From CAILZL01 sp049840395 (GTDB lineage: Bacteria; Pseudomonadota; Gammaproteobacteria; Steroidobacterales; Steroidobacteraceae), in assembly GCA_049840395.1 (NCBI GenBank), contig JASGLD010000005.1:434001-498000 (forward strand): a stretch of DNA of 64,000 nt. Direction: 5' to 3'. The notes beneath the pieces are model-generated. The model was not told where the DNA came from. It worked only from the letters and a program-made list of their open reading frames with translations, and did no database searches. Within the stretch, counting starts at the first letter, position 1. Each line of letters starts with the position of its first letter. Shown here one piece after another: positions 25,395 to 34,880 of this stretch. The position numbers and the translations under genes are program-made.

Positions 25395-26090
25395 TTAAAT
25401 TTGGCTCAACCGCAGGATGGTGCTGGGTTCCAGATCCTGGGCGGTCAGTTGCGAGGCGAGCACGCATACCAGTTTGAAATGCTGTGTCTCGCTGCTGCTG
25501 CCGTAACGCAGCAAGTCAGACCAAAAATAAGGATGCTGACGCCAGCGTGGCGCGAGCAGCTTGTTATCCAGAGCCAGATGTCGGCACTGTCGCAACTCTA
25601 GATGTGCCAATACCCTGGCGCATTCCTCGGACATGCCCAGCATCTGGCGCGCCTCGTTGGGCTGTGTCTGTGCCAGATGCCAGGCGAAGAACAGCGCGCA
25701 CTCCATAAAACCATGATGAATGCAGCGCCATTCGAAATCCTGCGTCGGCGCCGGAAATTGATAATGCTGCAGTTCACTGAGCCGTTGGTCGGAGAGGGCG
25801 CAGCGTTGCCACAGTGCCACTTGATGCAGCGACAATGAAAACAAGGCGAAGCTGCAGCCGGCCATGCGCAGCAGGGCATCGTCGCTGCAAGACAGCAGTA
25901 AATTCATTTGCGCATCGGCAAGTCCCAGGTATCGACGCAGGCTGATTGCTTCGCCGGCGGCTGTGCCGATCATCAATTTAAGAAAGTCGGTGTTCAGGCG
26001 CAGCAGCTGCCGGGTGGCGGCCGTGTTGATGGAATTGCTTGTCGAATTATTGGTCGAGATTGCCATATCCGTGGCGGGCTGCTTGCGCAT
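25395..26090 (-). CDS. Protein with two FlhD-like domains in one chain
   Basis: 231 aa; I recognise it only by pattern. Residues about 27-85 ('L-L-R-L-N-T-D-F-L-K-L-M', 'L-R-R-Y-L-G-L-A-D-A-Q', 'L-L-R-M-A-G-C-S-F-A-L-F') follow the FlhD layout (L-L-x-I-N-x-x-Y-L, x-R-L-G-I, L-x-K-L-A-x-x-x-x-L-x-x-F). Residues about 128-185 repeat it: 'F-F-A-W-H-L-A-Q', 'A-R-Q-M-L-G-M-S-E-E-C-A', 'C-R-H-L-A-L-D-N-K-L-L'. FlhD is normally 115-120 aa and forms FlhD4C2 with FlhC to activate flagellar class II promoters. The divergent neighbour at 26216 is FlhC-like, supporting the call. GGGAGGAAAC precedes the start. If right, this is a fused FlhD dimer. No flagellar genes lie nearby, so the target may differ. 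Confidence 0.6.
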   Translation of the reverse strand: MRKQPATDMAISTNNSTSNSINTAATRQLLRLNTDFLKLMIGTAAGEAISLRRYLGLADAQMNLLLSCSDDALLRMAGCSFALFSLSLHQVALWQRCALSDQRLSELQHYQFPAPTQDFEWRCIHHGFMECALFFAWHLAQTQPNEARQMLGMSEECARVLAHLELRQCRHLALDNKLLAPRWRQHPYFWSDLLRYGSSSETQHFKLVCVLASQLTAQDLEPSTILRLSQI

Positions 26091-26215
26091 GTTTCCTCCC
26101 TGTGCATCTATGCACTGTTTGGCTTGTCTTCCCTGTTGTAGTCAAATGATAAGCTGCGTTCACTCCGCATCGTCAATGGCATTGCGGTTTATATGGATAT
26201 CGACAAGGAAGCCAC

Positions 26216-26758
26216 ATGGAAGAACTACATCTCATTGATGAGGTGCAACGCCTGGCTGTCACGTTGCGCATGATCAAGTTCGAAGCGCGTACTAGCACCA
26301 TCCGTCGGGCCACACAACTGTCCGATGAACGCATTCGACGTTTGTATCGCGATCAGAATGTGTCCACTATTCAACGCCATCGCGGTCGTTCGCCCAGCAG
26401 TGCGGGGCAGTACACGCGCAACTACGCGATGCAATTGGAGTCGTCGATCTTAAGCGGTGTATTGGTCAAGCGTGGTCTGCTCAGAGGTCATCACGCCAAG
26501 CACTGGCTGTGTGGCGAATCTGGATATGCACAATGTTTCTGCGATGCCTACGAGGAATATCTGCCGATGGCGTATGGGGCGGCGCTCAGTTTTGAACAGG
26601 CTTGGTACTTTGCCTACAAACTCGCGGCGCATGAAGAGTTGTATCTGCAATATTGTTCGCGTTGCAAGGGCCACTTCGTTCGTGATGCTGCGACGGTATT
26701 AAGGCATCGTTGCCCTTTGTGTCAGTTGCGCGAGTGTTCTGCACTCGGCGCTTGCTGA
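26216..26758 (+). CDS. FlhC-like transcriptional activator
   Basis: 180 aa. The C-terminal half has the four zinc cysteines of FlhC: Cys147-x2-Cys150 and Cys166-x2-Cys169, close to the E. coli spacing (137/140/157/160), within 'C-S-R-C-K-G-H-F-V'. The N-terminal half has a helix-turn-helix-like 'T-Q-L-S-D-E-R-I-R-R-L-Y-R' matching FlhC 'T-G-L-S-R-x-R-L-x-R-L-Y'. Overall length is near FlhC (about 190). FlhC binds DNA in complex with FlhD. It is divergent from a duplicated FlhD-like gene, sharing a 125-base regulatory gap. Sequence is diverged, so it may control something other than flagella. Confidence 0.72.
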   Translation: MEELHLIDEVQRLAVTLRMIKFEARTSTIRRATQLSDERIRRLYRDQNVSTIQRHRGRSPSSAGQYTRNYAMQLESSILSGVLVKRGLLRGHHAKHWLCGESGYAQCFCDAYEEYLPMAYGAALSFEQAWYFAYKLAAHEELYLQYCSRCKGHFVRDAATVLRHRCPLCQLRECSALGAC

Positions 26759-26893
26759 TTTCGTCTTCGGTGCTATCTGGCATCGCTCTCAAGGGTGGCC
26801 GTGCAGGCTGCACAAATCATTTGCCATGGGCTGCCTTGCCTCGGCGCCATGCCTGTTAGAATTGCGCATCCTCTGCTATCTGCGGATCGTGCC

Positions 26894-27859
26894 ATGTCCA
26901 GCCTGCGCCAACCCCAGAATTTTTATGCCGGCAATCGCTTCAATCGCCTGGCCGAGCGGCGCACCGATGCCGAGTGGCTGGCAAATTTGTTGGCCGGCGG
27001 CGAGGTGTCGTTGCTGCCACTGTGGCAGGGGCGCAGTCTGATTGTCGGTGGAACGCAGACACCGGGTATCGCGCTGCTGGCACAGTCGGCATTGACTCAG
27101 CCGCTGGCTGACGAGCAACTGGTATTCCTGGGTGAGTTCCGCGGCCAGTATTGTTTCGCGATTGAGCTGCAGGGCGAGACCGCGCCGCTGGCTGGGGAGC
27201 ATGGCGAGTTTCATGAACTGCGTCTGGTCGGTGGCCAGATGGATCGCGACGAGGCCGGTTTGCTGGGTTATGCGCGTGCGCTGCTGATGTGGCGCGACAA
27301 GCATCGCTACTGCGGTCGTTGCGGCTCAGCCAATCGCAGCATCAACGGCGGCCATGCCTTGAAGTGCAGCGGCGAGGGCTGCGGGCTGACACACTTTCCG
27401 CGGCTCGATCCCGCCATCATCGTGTTGGTGACCGATGGCGAACGGGTATTGCTGGGGCGTCAGGCGCAGTGGCCGGCGGGACGTTACTCCACCATCGCCG
27501 GTTATATCGAATGGGCCGAGAGTGTCGAAGAAGCGGTGGCGCGCGAGGTGCGTGAAGAGGCGGGCGTGCTGATTGACGAGGTGGAGTATCACTCCTCACA
27601 GCCCTGGCCGTTTCCTTCCTCATTGATGCTGGGCTTCATCGCGCACGCCGCCACCACCGAGATCGAACGTACCGACATGGAGCTGGAGGACGCTCGCTGG
27701 TTTACCCGCGAAGATATCGCCAATGGCGCGATAGTGCTGCCGCCGGTGCAGGCGGTGTCGTTTCGCTTGATCGAGAGCTGGTACGACCGAGATGCCAAGC
27801 GGCCTTTGCGCGATGAGTTGGCGGCGCGTGTCGCCGGCTTCGCACAGCAGAGCAAGTAG
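26894..27859 (+). CDS. nudC: NAD(+) diphosphatase NudC
   Basis: 321 aa. The four-Cys zinc site is at Cys140, Cys143, Cys158 and Cys163. The Nudix box G-x5-E-x7-R-E-V-R-E-E-x-G-V spans 203-225. The NADH-pyrophosphatase-specific motif S-Q-P-W-P-F-P-S-S lies at 235-243. NudC hydrolyses NAD(H) to NMN(H) and AMP and removes NAD caps from RNA 5' ends. The start M-S-S-L-R-Q-P-Q was chosen at the usual length; the open frame reaching further upstream has no support. No operon partner is evident. Confidence 0.92.
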   Translation: MSSLRQPQNFYAGNRFNRLAERRTDAEWLANLLAGGEVSLLPLWQGRSLIVGGTQTPGIALLAQSALTQPLADEQLVFLGEFRGQYCFAIELQGETAPLAGEHGEFHELRLVGGQMDRDEAGLLGYARALLMWRDKHRYCGRCGSANRSINGGHALKCSGEGCGLTHFPRLDPAIIVLVTDGERVLLGRQAQWPAGRYSTIAGYIEWAESVEEAVAREVREEAGVLIDEVEYHSSQPWPFPSSLMLGFIAHAATTEIERTDMELEDARWFTREDIANGAIVLPPVQAVSFRLIESWYDRDAKRPLRDELAARVAGFAQQSK

Positions 27860-27876
27860 ATAGGCGTGCGGCGGGT

Positions 27877-27936
27877 TGTAGGTCGGGTTTTACACCCGAC
27901 TCTTTCGGAACGTCGGGTGTAAAACCCGACCTACAA
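27877..27936. repeat. Intergenic inverted repeat (TGTAGGTCGGG type)
   Basis: TTGTAGGTCGGGTTTTACAC and its near-complement GTGTAAAACCCGACCTACAA surround a short loop, after nudC. A second copy with the same arms is at 44938-44997. Confidence 0.75.
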
Positions 27937-28088
27937 GAACCCTCTCTCTATTTCCTGCTTCTATTACTCAGTACATCGGTCCCAGGCAATAAGCGGGGAC
28001 CTCGAATTTTGGAATAATTAATACGCAGGGAATGCTGTGCGCCTTCCTTTGTCACACGTTAACTGTTTGAGGTTTGTACAATTAACTC

Positions 28089-28943
28089 ATGTGCCTACTT
28101 GTTATCGCCTGGAAAACCCACCCGCGCTATCGCCTGATCCTGGCCGGCAATCGCGATGAATTTCATGATCGTCCCGCCGCGCCGCTGAACTGGTGGCAGG
28201 ACGATGCGCGCATCCTGGCGCCGCGCGATCTCAAGGCCAATGGCACCTGGCTGGGCGTGGCGCGCTCCGGTCGTTTCGGTGTGGTAACCAACTTTCGCGA
28301 TCTGCAGGCACCGGCGGAGTTTTCGCCGTCGCGCGGTACATTGGTGCCGCGGTTTTTGACCGGCGCCACTTCGCCCAAGGAGTTCCTGGACGACCTGCGT
28401 GGCGCCGCACCGCGCTACTCGGGTTTCAATCTATTGGTGGGTGGACCGCGTGCCTTGTACTACTTCTCCAATCGCGGCACACCGACGCCACAGTCGTTGA
28501 AGCCGGGCGTCTATGGTGTTTCCAATCACTTGCTGGATACGCCCTGGCCCAAGTTGAAGCGCACGCGCGACCGCTTCACCGAATTGCTCAAACAGCCGGA
28601 TGTCGGCGCCGATGTCTTGTTTGCCATGCTGGCGGATCGTACCCGCACGCCCGATGCCGAATTACCGCACACCGGCCTGCCGTTGGAATGGGAGCGCGCC
28701 GTGTCCTCACCGTTCATCGTCAACGAGCGCTATGGCACGCGTAGCTCCAGTGTGTTGTTGGTGGAGCGCACCGGCCGCACCATTTTGCATGAACGACGTT
28801 TCGATCCCGATGGCGTGCAGAGCGGCGTGACGCGCTTCGAATTCAAGAGCGCCGACATTCCCGAACAATGGGTTGCCACCGAAGATCCGGACGAGCCCAT
28901 CGACAGCGATCCAGTGTCGGGCTTCGACACCTCGCCGGAGTAA
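28089..28943 (+). CDS. NRDE family protein (TANGO2-like)
   Basis: 284 aa. It begins M-C-L-L-V-I-A-W and has the defining L-A-G-N-R-D-E-F-H-D-R-P motif at about 19-30, then 'G-T-W-L-G-V-A-R-S-G-R-F-G-V-V-T-N-F-R' typical of the NRDE/TANGO2 family. The conserved Cys2 becomes N-terminal after Met removal and is proposed as a nucleophile. Family members are linked to lipid or haem handling, but the biochemical activity is not settled. The next gene (tamA) starts five bases after its stop, so the two are cotranscribed. Confidence 0.9.
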   Translation: MCLLVIAWKTHPRYRLILAGNRDEFHDRPAAPLNWWQDDARILAPRDLKANGTWLGVARSGRFGVVTNFRDLQAPAEFSPSRGTLVPRFLTGATSPKEFLDDLRGAAPRYSGFNLLVGGPRALYYFSNRGTPTPQSLKPGVYGVSNHLLDTPWPKLKRTRDRFTELLKQPDVGADVLFAMLADRTRTPDAELPHTGLPLEWERAVSSPFIVNERYGTRSSSVLLVERTGRTILHERRFDPDGVQSGVTRFEFKSADIPEQWVATEDPDEPIDSDPVSGFDTSPE

Positions 28944-28947
28944 AGCG

Positions 28948-30747
28948 TTGAAGTCGCTGCGCCTGTTGTGCCTGATCGCATCCCTGGGTGTGAGCGGCTG
29001 GGCGCATGCCGGTATCGACATCAAGCTGGATATCGACGGCGGCACGCAGCAGATGCAGGACAATGTGCGCGCCTTCCTCAGTCTGGATCGCTATACCGAA
29101 CGTAATGACTTGCAGGCCGAGACGCTGGAGCGTTTAAGCGGACGCATTCCTCTGGAAGCGGCCAAGGCGCTGGAGCCGCTGGGCTATTACGAACCCGAAG
29201 TCACCTACCAACTGCGTCAGACCAATGTAGAGAAGAACAATTGGGAAGTGCGCATCGCCATCAAGCCCGGCCGCGCAGTGCGTCTATCGGAAGTAAATGT
29301 CACGATAGAAGGCGAGGGCAAGGACAACGAGCGTATTGCCGACGAGTTGTCCAAGAATAGTTTGCGACCCGGTCAGCGTCTGGATCACGGCGCTTACGAT
29401 ACCTTCAAGAACAATCTGCTGCGCGCCGCCACCAGCAGTGGTTATCTCGAAGCGCACTGGGTCACCAGCGATTTGTTGATCGACAAGGCTGAACGTCGCG
29501 CCTATGTCACGTTGCAGCTGGAAACCGGCGCGCGTTACTACTTCGGCGAAATCAGCATCGACCAGAACGTCATCGATCCCGACAAGATGCAACGCCTGCT
29601 GCGCATGAAGCAAGGCGATCCCTACGATCTCGATTTGTTGCTGCAGACTCAGTATGTGCTGGACGACACGCAGTACTTTGCGCCGGCCGAAGTGGAAAGC
29701 GGCACGGCCGATCCTGAAACGCATACCGTACCCATCAAGGTCACCGGCAAACCCAATCGCAAAAACAGCTACGGCATTGCCGTGGGCTACGGCACGGATA
29801 CTCAGGCGCGCGGTACATTGACCTGGGATCGTCGTCTGGTGAATAGCGCCGGTCATCGCGCCAAGCTGGAATTGACCGGCTCGGCCATCGGTCATGAAGA
29901 AAGTCTGCGCTATGTGATCCCAGTGCGCGATGTGGCGCTGGAAAAACTGGAATTCACGCTATCCGACATCAAGGAAGTCAAAACCGACAACACCACCAGT
30001 TATCGCAAGGAGTTCACGCCCAGTTTCACGCAGGTACTGGGTTCATGGCAGCGAGTGTTGTTTACCAAACTCTCGCTGGAACATTCGGTGTACGAGACCA
30101 CCGTGACCGATGATACGGTGGTGCCGCCGGTGCCCATCAACAAGCGCGAAGACATCAAGACCTTCCTGATCATTCCTGGTATCAGTTATGCCACGTTACC
30201 TACTTACATTCTCGGTCAACAGCAGCGCCGTTATACCTTGTATGCCGAGTTGACCGGGTCGCCCAGCTCGCTGGGCTCGGGCGCTTCGTTTGTGCAGGCC
30301 CGTGTGCAAGCCGAGCGCGTTTTCGACTTGAGTGAGAAATACCATCTGCGTTTGCGCGGTGAAGTGGGCGCCAGTTGGTTGTCGGACAAGAACTTCAGCG
30401 AGTTGCCGGTATCGGTGCGTTTCTTCGCCGGCGGTGATAACAGCGTGCGCGGTTTCAGTCTTAACGAATTATCGCCGGTGGATGCCGATGGCAACAAAGT
30501 AGGTGCGCGTAATTTATTGGTGGGCACTACTGAGATTGAACGCGATCTGCCCAAGAATTTTCGCCTGGCCGTGTTTTATGACATTGGCAATGCCATCGAC
30601 CATTTCAGCGATGATCTGGAGTACTCGGCCGGCATTGGTCTGCGCTATCACATTTCCGTGGCCAGTCTCGGCTTGGACGTGGCGCAGGCGCTGTCGGAGA
30701 AAGGTCGCACGCCGCGTCTGCATCTGCATATTTCTACTTTGTTCTAG
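28948..30747 (+). CDS. tamA: TamA, outer-membrane Omp85 component of the translocation and assembly module
   Basis: 599 aa. The start is a TTG at 28948 with GGAG about eight bases upstream, giving a clear signal peptide (M-K-S-L-R-L-L-C ... W-A-H-A). Residues about 24-255 are three POTRA domains; the rest is a 16-stranded barrel with the Omp85 lid-lock motif V-R-G-F at about 500-503 ('F-A-G-G-D-N-S-V-R-G-F-S') and a terminal Phe (S-T-L-F). TamA inserts certain beta-barrel proteins and, with TamB, moves lipids to the outer membrane. tamB starts two bases after the stop. The partner order NRDE-tamA-tamB is a simple operon. Confidence 0.92.
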   Translation: MKSLRLLCLIASLGVSGWAHAGIDIKLDIDGGTQQMQDNVRAFLSLDRYTERNDLQAETLERLSGRIPLEAAKALEPLGYYEPEVTYQLRQTNVEKNNWEVRIAIKPGRAVRLSEVNVTIEGEGKDNERIADELSKNSLRPGQRLDHGAYDTFKNNLLRAATSSGYLEAHWVTSDLLIDKAERRAYVTLQLETGARYYFGEISIDQNVIDPDKMQRLLRMKQGDPYDLDLLLQTQYVLDDTQYFAPAEVESGTADPETHTVPIKVTGKPNRKNSYGIAVGYGTDTQARGTLTWDRRLVNSAGHRAKLELTGSAIGHEESLRYVIPVRDVALEKLEFTLSDIKEVKTDNTTSYRKEFTPSFTQVLGSWQRVLFTKLSLEHSVYETTVTDDTVVPPVPINKREDIKTFLIIPGISYATLPTYILGQQQRRYTLYAELTGSPSSLGSGASFVQARVQAERVFDLSEKYHLRLRGEVGASWLSDKNFSELPVSVRFFAGGDNSVRGFSLNELSPVDADGNKVGARNLLVGTTEIERDLPKNFRLAVFYDIGNAIDHFSDDLEYSAGIGLRYHISVASLGLDVAQALSEKGRTPRLHLHISTLF

Positions 30748-30749
30748 CC

Positions 30750-33700
30750 ATGAATAGAAAAGTAAAAATAGCGCTGCTGATTCTGCTGATACCGCTGCTG
30801 CTGGCGAGCATCGCCATTGGCTGGCTGTGTTACACCGCTTCGGGATTGCAGTTTGCGCTGCTGCAATTGAATCGCGTGCCCGGTCTGACGATTCAGTTGC
30901 AGGGCGTCACCGGCAAGATCGCCGGACCGCTGCATGTGGATCACATCACCATCGATCATGAGCGCGTGCACATCGACATCGAACAATTCGATGTGGATTT
31001 GACGCCGGCCTTGCTGTTGAGCGGCTTGGTCGAAGTGAATCGCCTGCATGTCGCTTCGGTGGAAGCCACGCTCAAGCCGAAACAGCGCGAGACACCCGAT
31101 CAACCGATTTATTTCCTGCCGGCCTTCTTGCGTATCAGCGTGGATGAGCTGGATCTGCAGCGAGTGCGTTATACGCACACCAGTGGCTACACGCTTGAGG
31201 CTACGCCCCTGCAGGGCGAGGCCAGTCTGTCGCGCAGCCGCTTGCGTGTCACCGAACTCAATGCGGTGACACGTGATTTCGATGCGCGTGGTGAAGTCGT
31301 ACTGGACGGCGGCGATCTGCTCAACCTGCGCGCCGCATTGAATGCCGACTACCGATTGAGCAATGGCGTGGCTTTGAATGGCGATGTTAAAGCCGACGGT
31401 CCGGTGACTGGCAAGACCCCGCAATTGTCATTGAATGCCTTGTTGCATCAGCCGCACGAAGCAGTGGTCGATGGCGTGCTGGCCTTCCCCGAGAGTGGCT
31501 GGTCTTTACAAGGCAAGGCCACTGCGGAGCGTGTGTTGCTGGATGCGTGGTGGCAACAGCCGACTTTCAGTTTCAGCAAGCTGGCCATGCAGTTCAATCT
31601 CAGTGGCGAGGGTATGCGCTACGTGGGTGATCTGGTGGTGCCGGAATGGAGTCCGCTGTCGATGCATGTCGACGCCGATACGCATTATGCCGATCGTGTG
31701 TTCACGCTGGAACGCGCGGACATTTCCGTGCCCCGTACGGCAATCAGCACGCGTACCACCGGCACCATTACTTTCATGGACGGCAGCAAGCCGTTGCTGG
31801 ATCTGCGTGGCGCGTGGCGTGGCTTGCAGTGGCCTTTAGGTGTCAAGCCGGAGGAGGCGTGGTTCGTCAGTGCGCAAGGCAGCAGCACCTTGAAGGGCAC
31901 GCTGCCCTATCAATTTGTAATGAGCGGGCAACTGGCTGCGCCGCGTATGCCGCAGAGCAGCTTGCAGGCGCGTGGCGAGTTACGTCCCGGCGCCATTCAA
32001 GTGACGAGCTTCGACCTGGATACTTTGCAAGGCAAGGCAAAGGGTAAGGGGCTTGTTGAGTTTGCGCCGCCGCGTCGTTGGCAAGTCGAAGTGCAGGGAC
32101 AGAATCTCGACCCCTCACCCTTGCTGGCTTCCTGGTCGGGCAAACTCAACATCAATGCCAGCGGTGTGGGACGTGGCTTCGATAGCAAGACCGATTTCGA
32201 TGTGCGCGTGCGTAATCTGTCCGGCAGCCTGCGCAATCAAACTGTGAAGGCCAGCGGTCGTCTGCAACGCGAGGGCAAACGCTGGTTGGCGGAGAGCATG
32301 GATGCGATCTGGGGTCAGGCGCATCTCACTGCACAAGGTGTGTTGGGACCGCAGAATGATTTGCGTTTCACGCTGACGGCGCCGCAGGTGGAGCAGCTAT
32401 ACGAACCTGTTGTGGGCGATGTGAATGTCACCGGTCAGTTCAGGGGCGTGGCCGAACAGCCCATCCTCAACATGCGCGGACAAGCTACTCAGTTGAGTTA
32501 TGCAGGTTGGCGTGCGCGTGCGTTGAAACTCGATACCGATATCGATCTCACCGACGAGACTGACTCGCATATCCAGCTGACCGCTGCCAGTCTGTTACGC
32601 GGCACCAGCGGCTTTGAGCAGTTGGATTTCAAGGTGGACGGTCGTACCAATGGTCACGCGCTGACGCTGGATGGCGTGCTGGTCGATGCCTGGCTACCGA
32701 AGAATCTGAAACTGCATGCGCAAACCGGTGGTGGTTACGATGCACCGTTCTGGCATGGTGTGTTGGATGGCTTACAGGTCACCGATGACCAACAGAACAA
32801 GCGTGTCGAATTGCAACAACCGGTGAACTGGCAGGTCTCCACCACGCAGGGGCAGCTGCAATCGCTGTGCATTCGTGTCGATAACGGTCGCGGTTGCGCC
32901 AATGCCAATTGGTCGAACGACGAACAGGGCATGCCCAGCTGGCAGGTGCATGCCGATCTGAGCGATCTGCCCTTGGTGATCCGCAATACCCAACTTACCG
33001 ATAGCGCGCGTCTGTTGACACAGGTGAATGCACAGCTGGATCTGTCGCAAGCGGTCGGCCAACTCTGGCAGGGTAATGCACGCTTGCAAATGAAAGACGC
33101 CAGCATTCGCTATAGCACGGTGGGCGGTCGCGAGCAGGTGCTGCCGATCACGCTGGGCGAAGTGACCATGCTTGCCGATCAGGCCAGTGTGCAGACCAAT
33201 GGCGAGTTGCGTATCGGTGAACAAACGGTGACCAGCCTTACGGCTAACTTGAATCGCACCGGCAACGATTTCGGTAGTTGGCCGCTTTCGGGGGTCTTCA
33301 GTCTGAGTAGCAGCGATGCCAAGTTGATTCCGGTGTTTGTGCCGGAAGTGGATCGCGCTGCCGGCACGTTGGCGGCGGCCTTGCAATTAAGCGGCACGGC
33401 TACTGCGCCACGCTTTGCCGGCACGGTGCGGCTGCTGCAAGGTGAATTGGATTTTTACCAGCTCAACTTGGCGTTGCGCGGTCTGCAGTTCGACGCGCAG
33501 GTGGATACCGATCAAGTGCAGTTCACCGCGCAGGCCAATGCCGGTGAGGGCATGCTCAATGGCACGGGTAATCTAAGTTGGCGCGACTCGAAGTTGTTCG
33601 GCAATTTGCAGTTGAAGGGCGAGCGCCTGCTGGTGGCGGATCTGCCCGAATATCGCGTACTGGCTTCGCCGGATCTGCGTTTCGATATCGATAACAAGAA

Positions 33701-34541
33701 CATCAATATCAAGGGCGAGGTGTTGATTCCCGAAGCACGTCTGCAACCCAAGGAAGTGGTGGGAGCGGTGCGTACCTCCGCCGATGCCAGATTCAAAACC
33801 GATGAAGTACTCGAACAGAGCACCGGTTGGAGCATCGATAGCGATGTCGCCATTCGTCTGGGTGAGGCCGTCAACTTCGATGGTCTGGGATTGGAAGGGC
33901 GTCTGGGTGGTGCAGTGAGTACCCGCCTGCGTACGGGTGAGGTTGCCAAGGGCAGCGGTGAACTCAGCGTCGTCAATGGTAGTTATGAGATTTACGGCCA
34001 GAAGCTGGATATCAAACGCGGCCGATTGATTTACGATAATGCGCCGTTGACCGATCCGGGCCTGGACATACAGGCCGAACGCGCCGTCGTCAGTACCGAT
34101 GTCAAAACGGTCGGTGTGAATGTGCGTGGCCTGTTGCGTGCGCCACGTCTGCAGTTCTATTCCGATCCTTCCATGTCGCAGACGCAGATCGTGTCGTACC
34201 TGCTGATCGGCAAACCCTTGGATGAATTGCAGAATGGTGAAGCCACTACGGTGCGTTCCGCCAGCAATACGCTGGCCCTGCAGGGTGGCGGTTATCTGGC
34301 TTCGGAACTGGGTCGTCGCATCGGGATCGAACAAGTGGGTGTGGAAACCGACGCCAACAGTCAAAGCTCGCTGGTGCTGGGCAAGTTCTTATCGCCGCGT
34401 CTATTCATCAGCTATGGCATCTCGCTCACTGAGGCCATCAACACCATCAAACTGCGCTACACCTTGAGCGATCACTGGACCGTCAAGACCGAAGCCGGCG
34501 AAGCCAAGAGTGCCGATCTGGAATTCAAGATCGAGCGCTAG
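30750..34541 (+). CDS. tamB: TamB, inner-membrane-anchored translocation/assembly partner of TamA
   Basis: 1263 aa. An uncleaved N-terminal helix (K-I-A-L-L-I-L-L-I-P-L-L-L-A-S-I-A-I-G-W) anchors the protein; the long middle is repetitive beta-structure of the AsmA/bridge-like lipid-transfer kind. The C-terminal 330 residues are the TamB domain (DUF490), with 'D-P-S-M-S-Q-T-Q-I-V-S-Y-L-L-I-G-K-P' and a terminal 'T-E-A-G-E-A-K-S-A-D-L-E-F-K-I-E-R' strand that docks on TamA. It spans the periplasm to help lipid transport and barrel assembly. Length and order match E. coli TamB (1259 aa). Confidence 0.93.
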   Translation: MNRKVKIALLILLIPLLLASIAIGWLCYTASGLQFALLQLNRVPGLTIQLQGVTGKIAGPLHVDHITIDHERVHIDIEQFDVDLTPALLLSGLVEVNRLHVASVEATLKPKQRETPDQPIYFLPAFLRISVDELDLQRVRYTHTSGYTLEATPLQGEASLSRSRLRVTELNAVTRDFDARGEVVLDGGDLLNLRAALNADYRLSNGVALNGDVKADGPVTGKTPQLSLNALLHQPHEAVVDGVLAFPESGWSLQGKATAERVLLDAWWQQPTFSFSKLAMQFNLSGEGMRYVGDLVVPEWSPLSMHVDADTHYADRVFTLERADISVPRTAISTRTTGTITFMDGSKPLLDLRGAWRGLQWPLGVKPEEAWFVSAQGSSTLKGTLPYQFVMSGQLAAPRMPQSSLQARGELRPGAIQVTSFDLDTLQGKAKGKGLVEFAPPRRWQVEVQGQNLDPSPLLASWSGKLNINASGVGRGFDSKTDFDVRVRNLSGSLRNQTVKASGRLQREGKRWLAESMDAIWGQAHLTAQGVLGPQNDLRFTLTAPQVEQLYEPVVGDVNVTGQFRGVAEQPILNMRGQATQLSYAGWRARALKLDTDIDLTDETDSHIQLTAASLLRGTSGFEQLDFKVDGRTNGHALTLDGVLVDAWLPKNLKLHAQTGGGYDAPFWHGVLDGLQVTDDQQNKRVELQQPVNWQVSTTQGQLQSLCIRVDNGRGCANANWSNDEQGMPSWQVHADLSDLPLVIRNTQLTDSARLLTQVNAQLDLSQAVGQLWQGNARLQMKDASIRYSTVGGREQVLPITLGEVTMLADQASVQTNGELRIGEQTVTSLTANLNRTGNDFGSWPLSGVFSLSSSDAKLIPVFVPEVDRAAGTLAAALQLSGTATAPRFAGTVRLLQGELDFYQLNLALRGLQFDAQVDTDQVQFTAQANAGEGMLNGTGNLSWRDSKLFGNLQLKGERLLVADLPEYRVLASPDLRFDIDNKNINIKGEVLIPEARLQPKEVVGAVRTSADARFKTDEVLEQSTGWSIDSDVAIRLGEAVNFDGLGLEGRLGGAVSTRLRTGEVAKGSGELSVVNGSYEIYGQKLDIKRGRLIYDNAPLTDPGLDIQAERAVVSTDVKTVGVNVRGLLRAPRLQFYSDPSMSQTQIVSYLLIGKPLDELQNGEATTVRSASNTLALQGGGYLASELGRRIGIEQVGVETDANSQSSLVLGKFLSPRLFISYGISLTEAINTIKLRYTLSDHWTVKTEAGEAKSADLEFKIER

Positions 34542-34567
34542 GCAGTCGCTAGCCACTGTTGCGACTA

Positions 34568-34759
34568 TTAATTGTCGGGCGTATCGACAACCTTGATGCC
34601 CATGTCCCTGATTACCGAAACAATATCCTGCACATGCTCTGGAGCAAGCAGGCTTTCCGGCAGGTGGGATACGATTTCTGCCTGGGTGAGAAACCCCTGC
34701 ATCCTTGCCAGCGTGAGTAGCTGTTTTATTTTTTCCGCTCTCTGATCTGAGATATCCAT
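34568..34759 (-). CDS. Stand-alone sigma-70 region 1.1 domain protein
   Basis: 63 aa. The chain follows the N-terminal autoinhibitory region 1.1 of RpoD over its whole length: 'K-I-K-Q-L-L-T-L', 'G-F-L-T-Q-A-E-I-V-S-H-L-P', 'V-Q-D-I-V-S-V-I-R-D-M-G-I-K-V-V'; E. coli RpoD has 'G-Y-L-T-Y-A-E-V-N-D-H-L-P' and 'I-I-Q-M-I-N-D-M-G-I-Q-V'. No other sigma region is attached. In RpoD this acidic domain sits in the polymerase DNA channel and blocks free sigma from DNA. A free copy might compete there and act as a regulator; that is inference. AAGGA lies eight bases before the start. It is transcribed towards tamB and away from the TetR gene. Confidence 0.78.
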   Translation of the reverse strand: MDISDQRAEKIKQLLTLARMQGFLTQAEIVSHLPESLLAPEHVQDIVSVIRDMGIKVVDTPDN

Positions 34760-34880
34760 AAATAAATCCTTTGCGACCGAGTGCCTTGCGCCGGCAATTT
34801 AGCGATGCGGACTTGGGTTATACAACTTGTCCGGTTTTATGCCTTGTGCGGCTTGGCAATTAAACGGATTTAAGTTTTCG

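Noticed and set aside
33573..34364. Open frame on the minus strand within tamB
   Set aside because: Antisense to the clearly coding TamB C-terminal domain; composition typical of a shadow.
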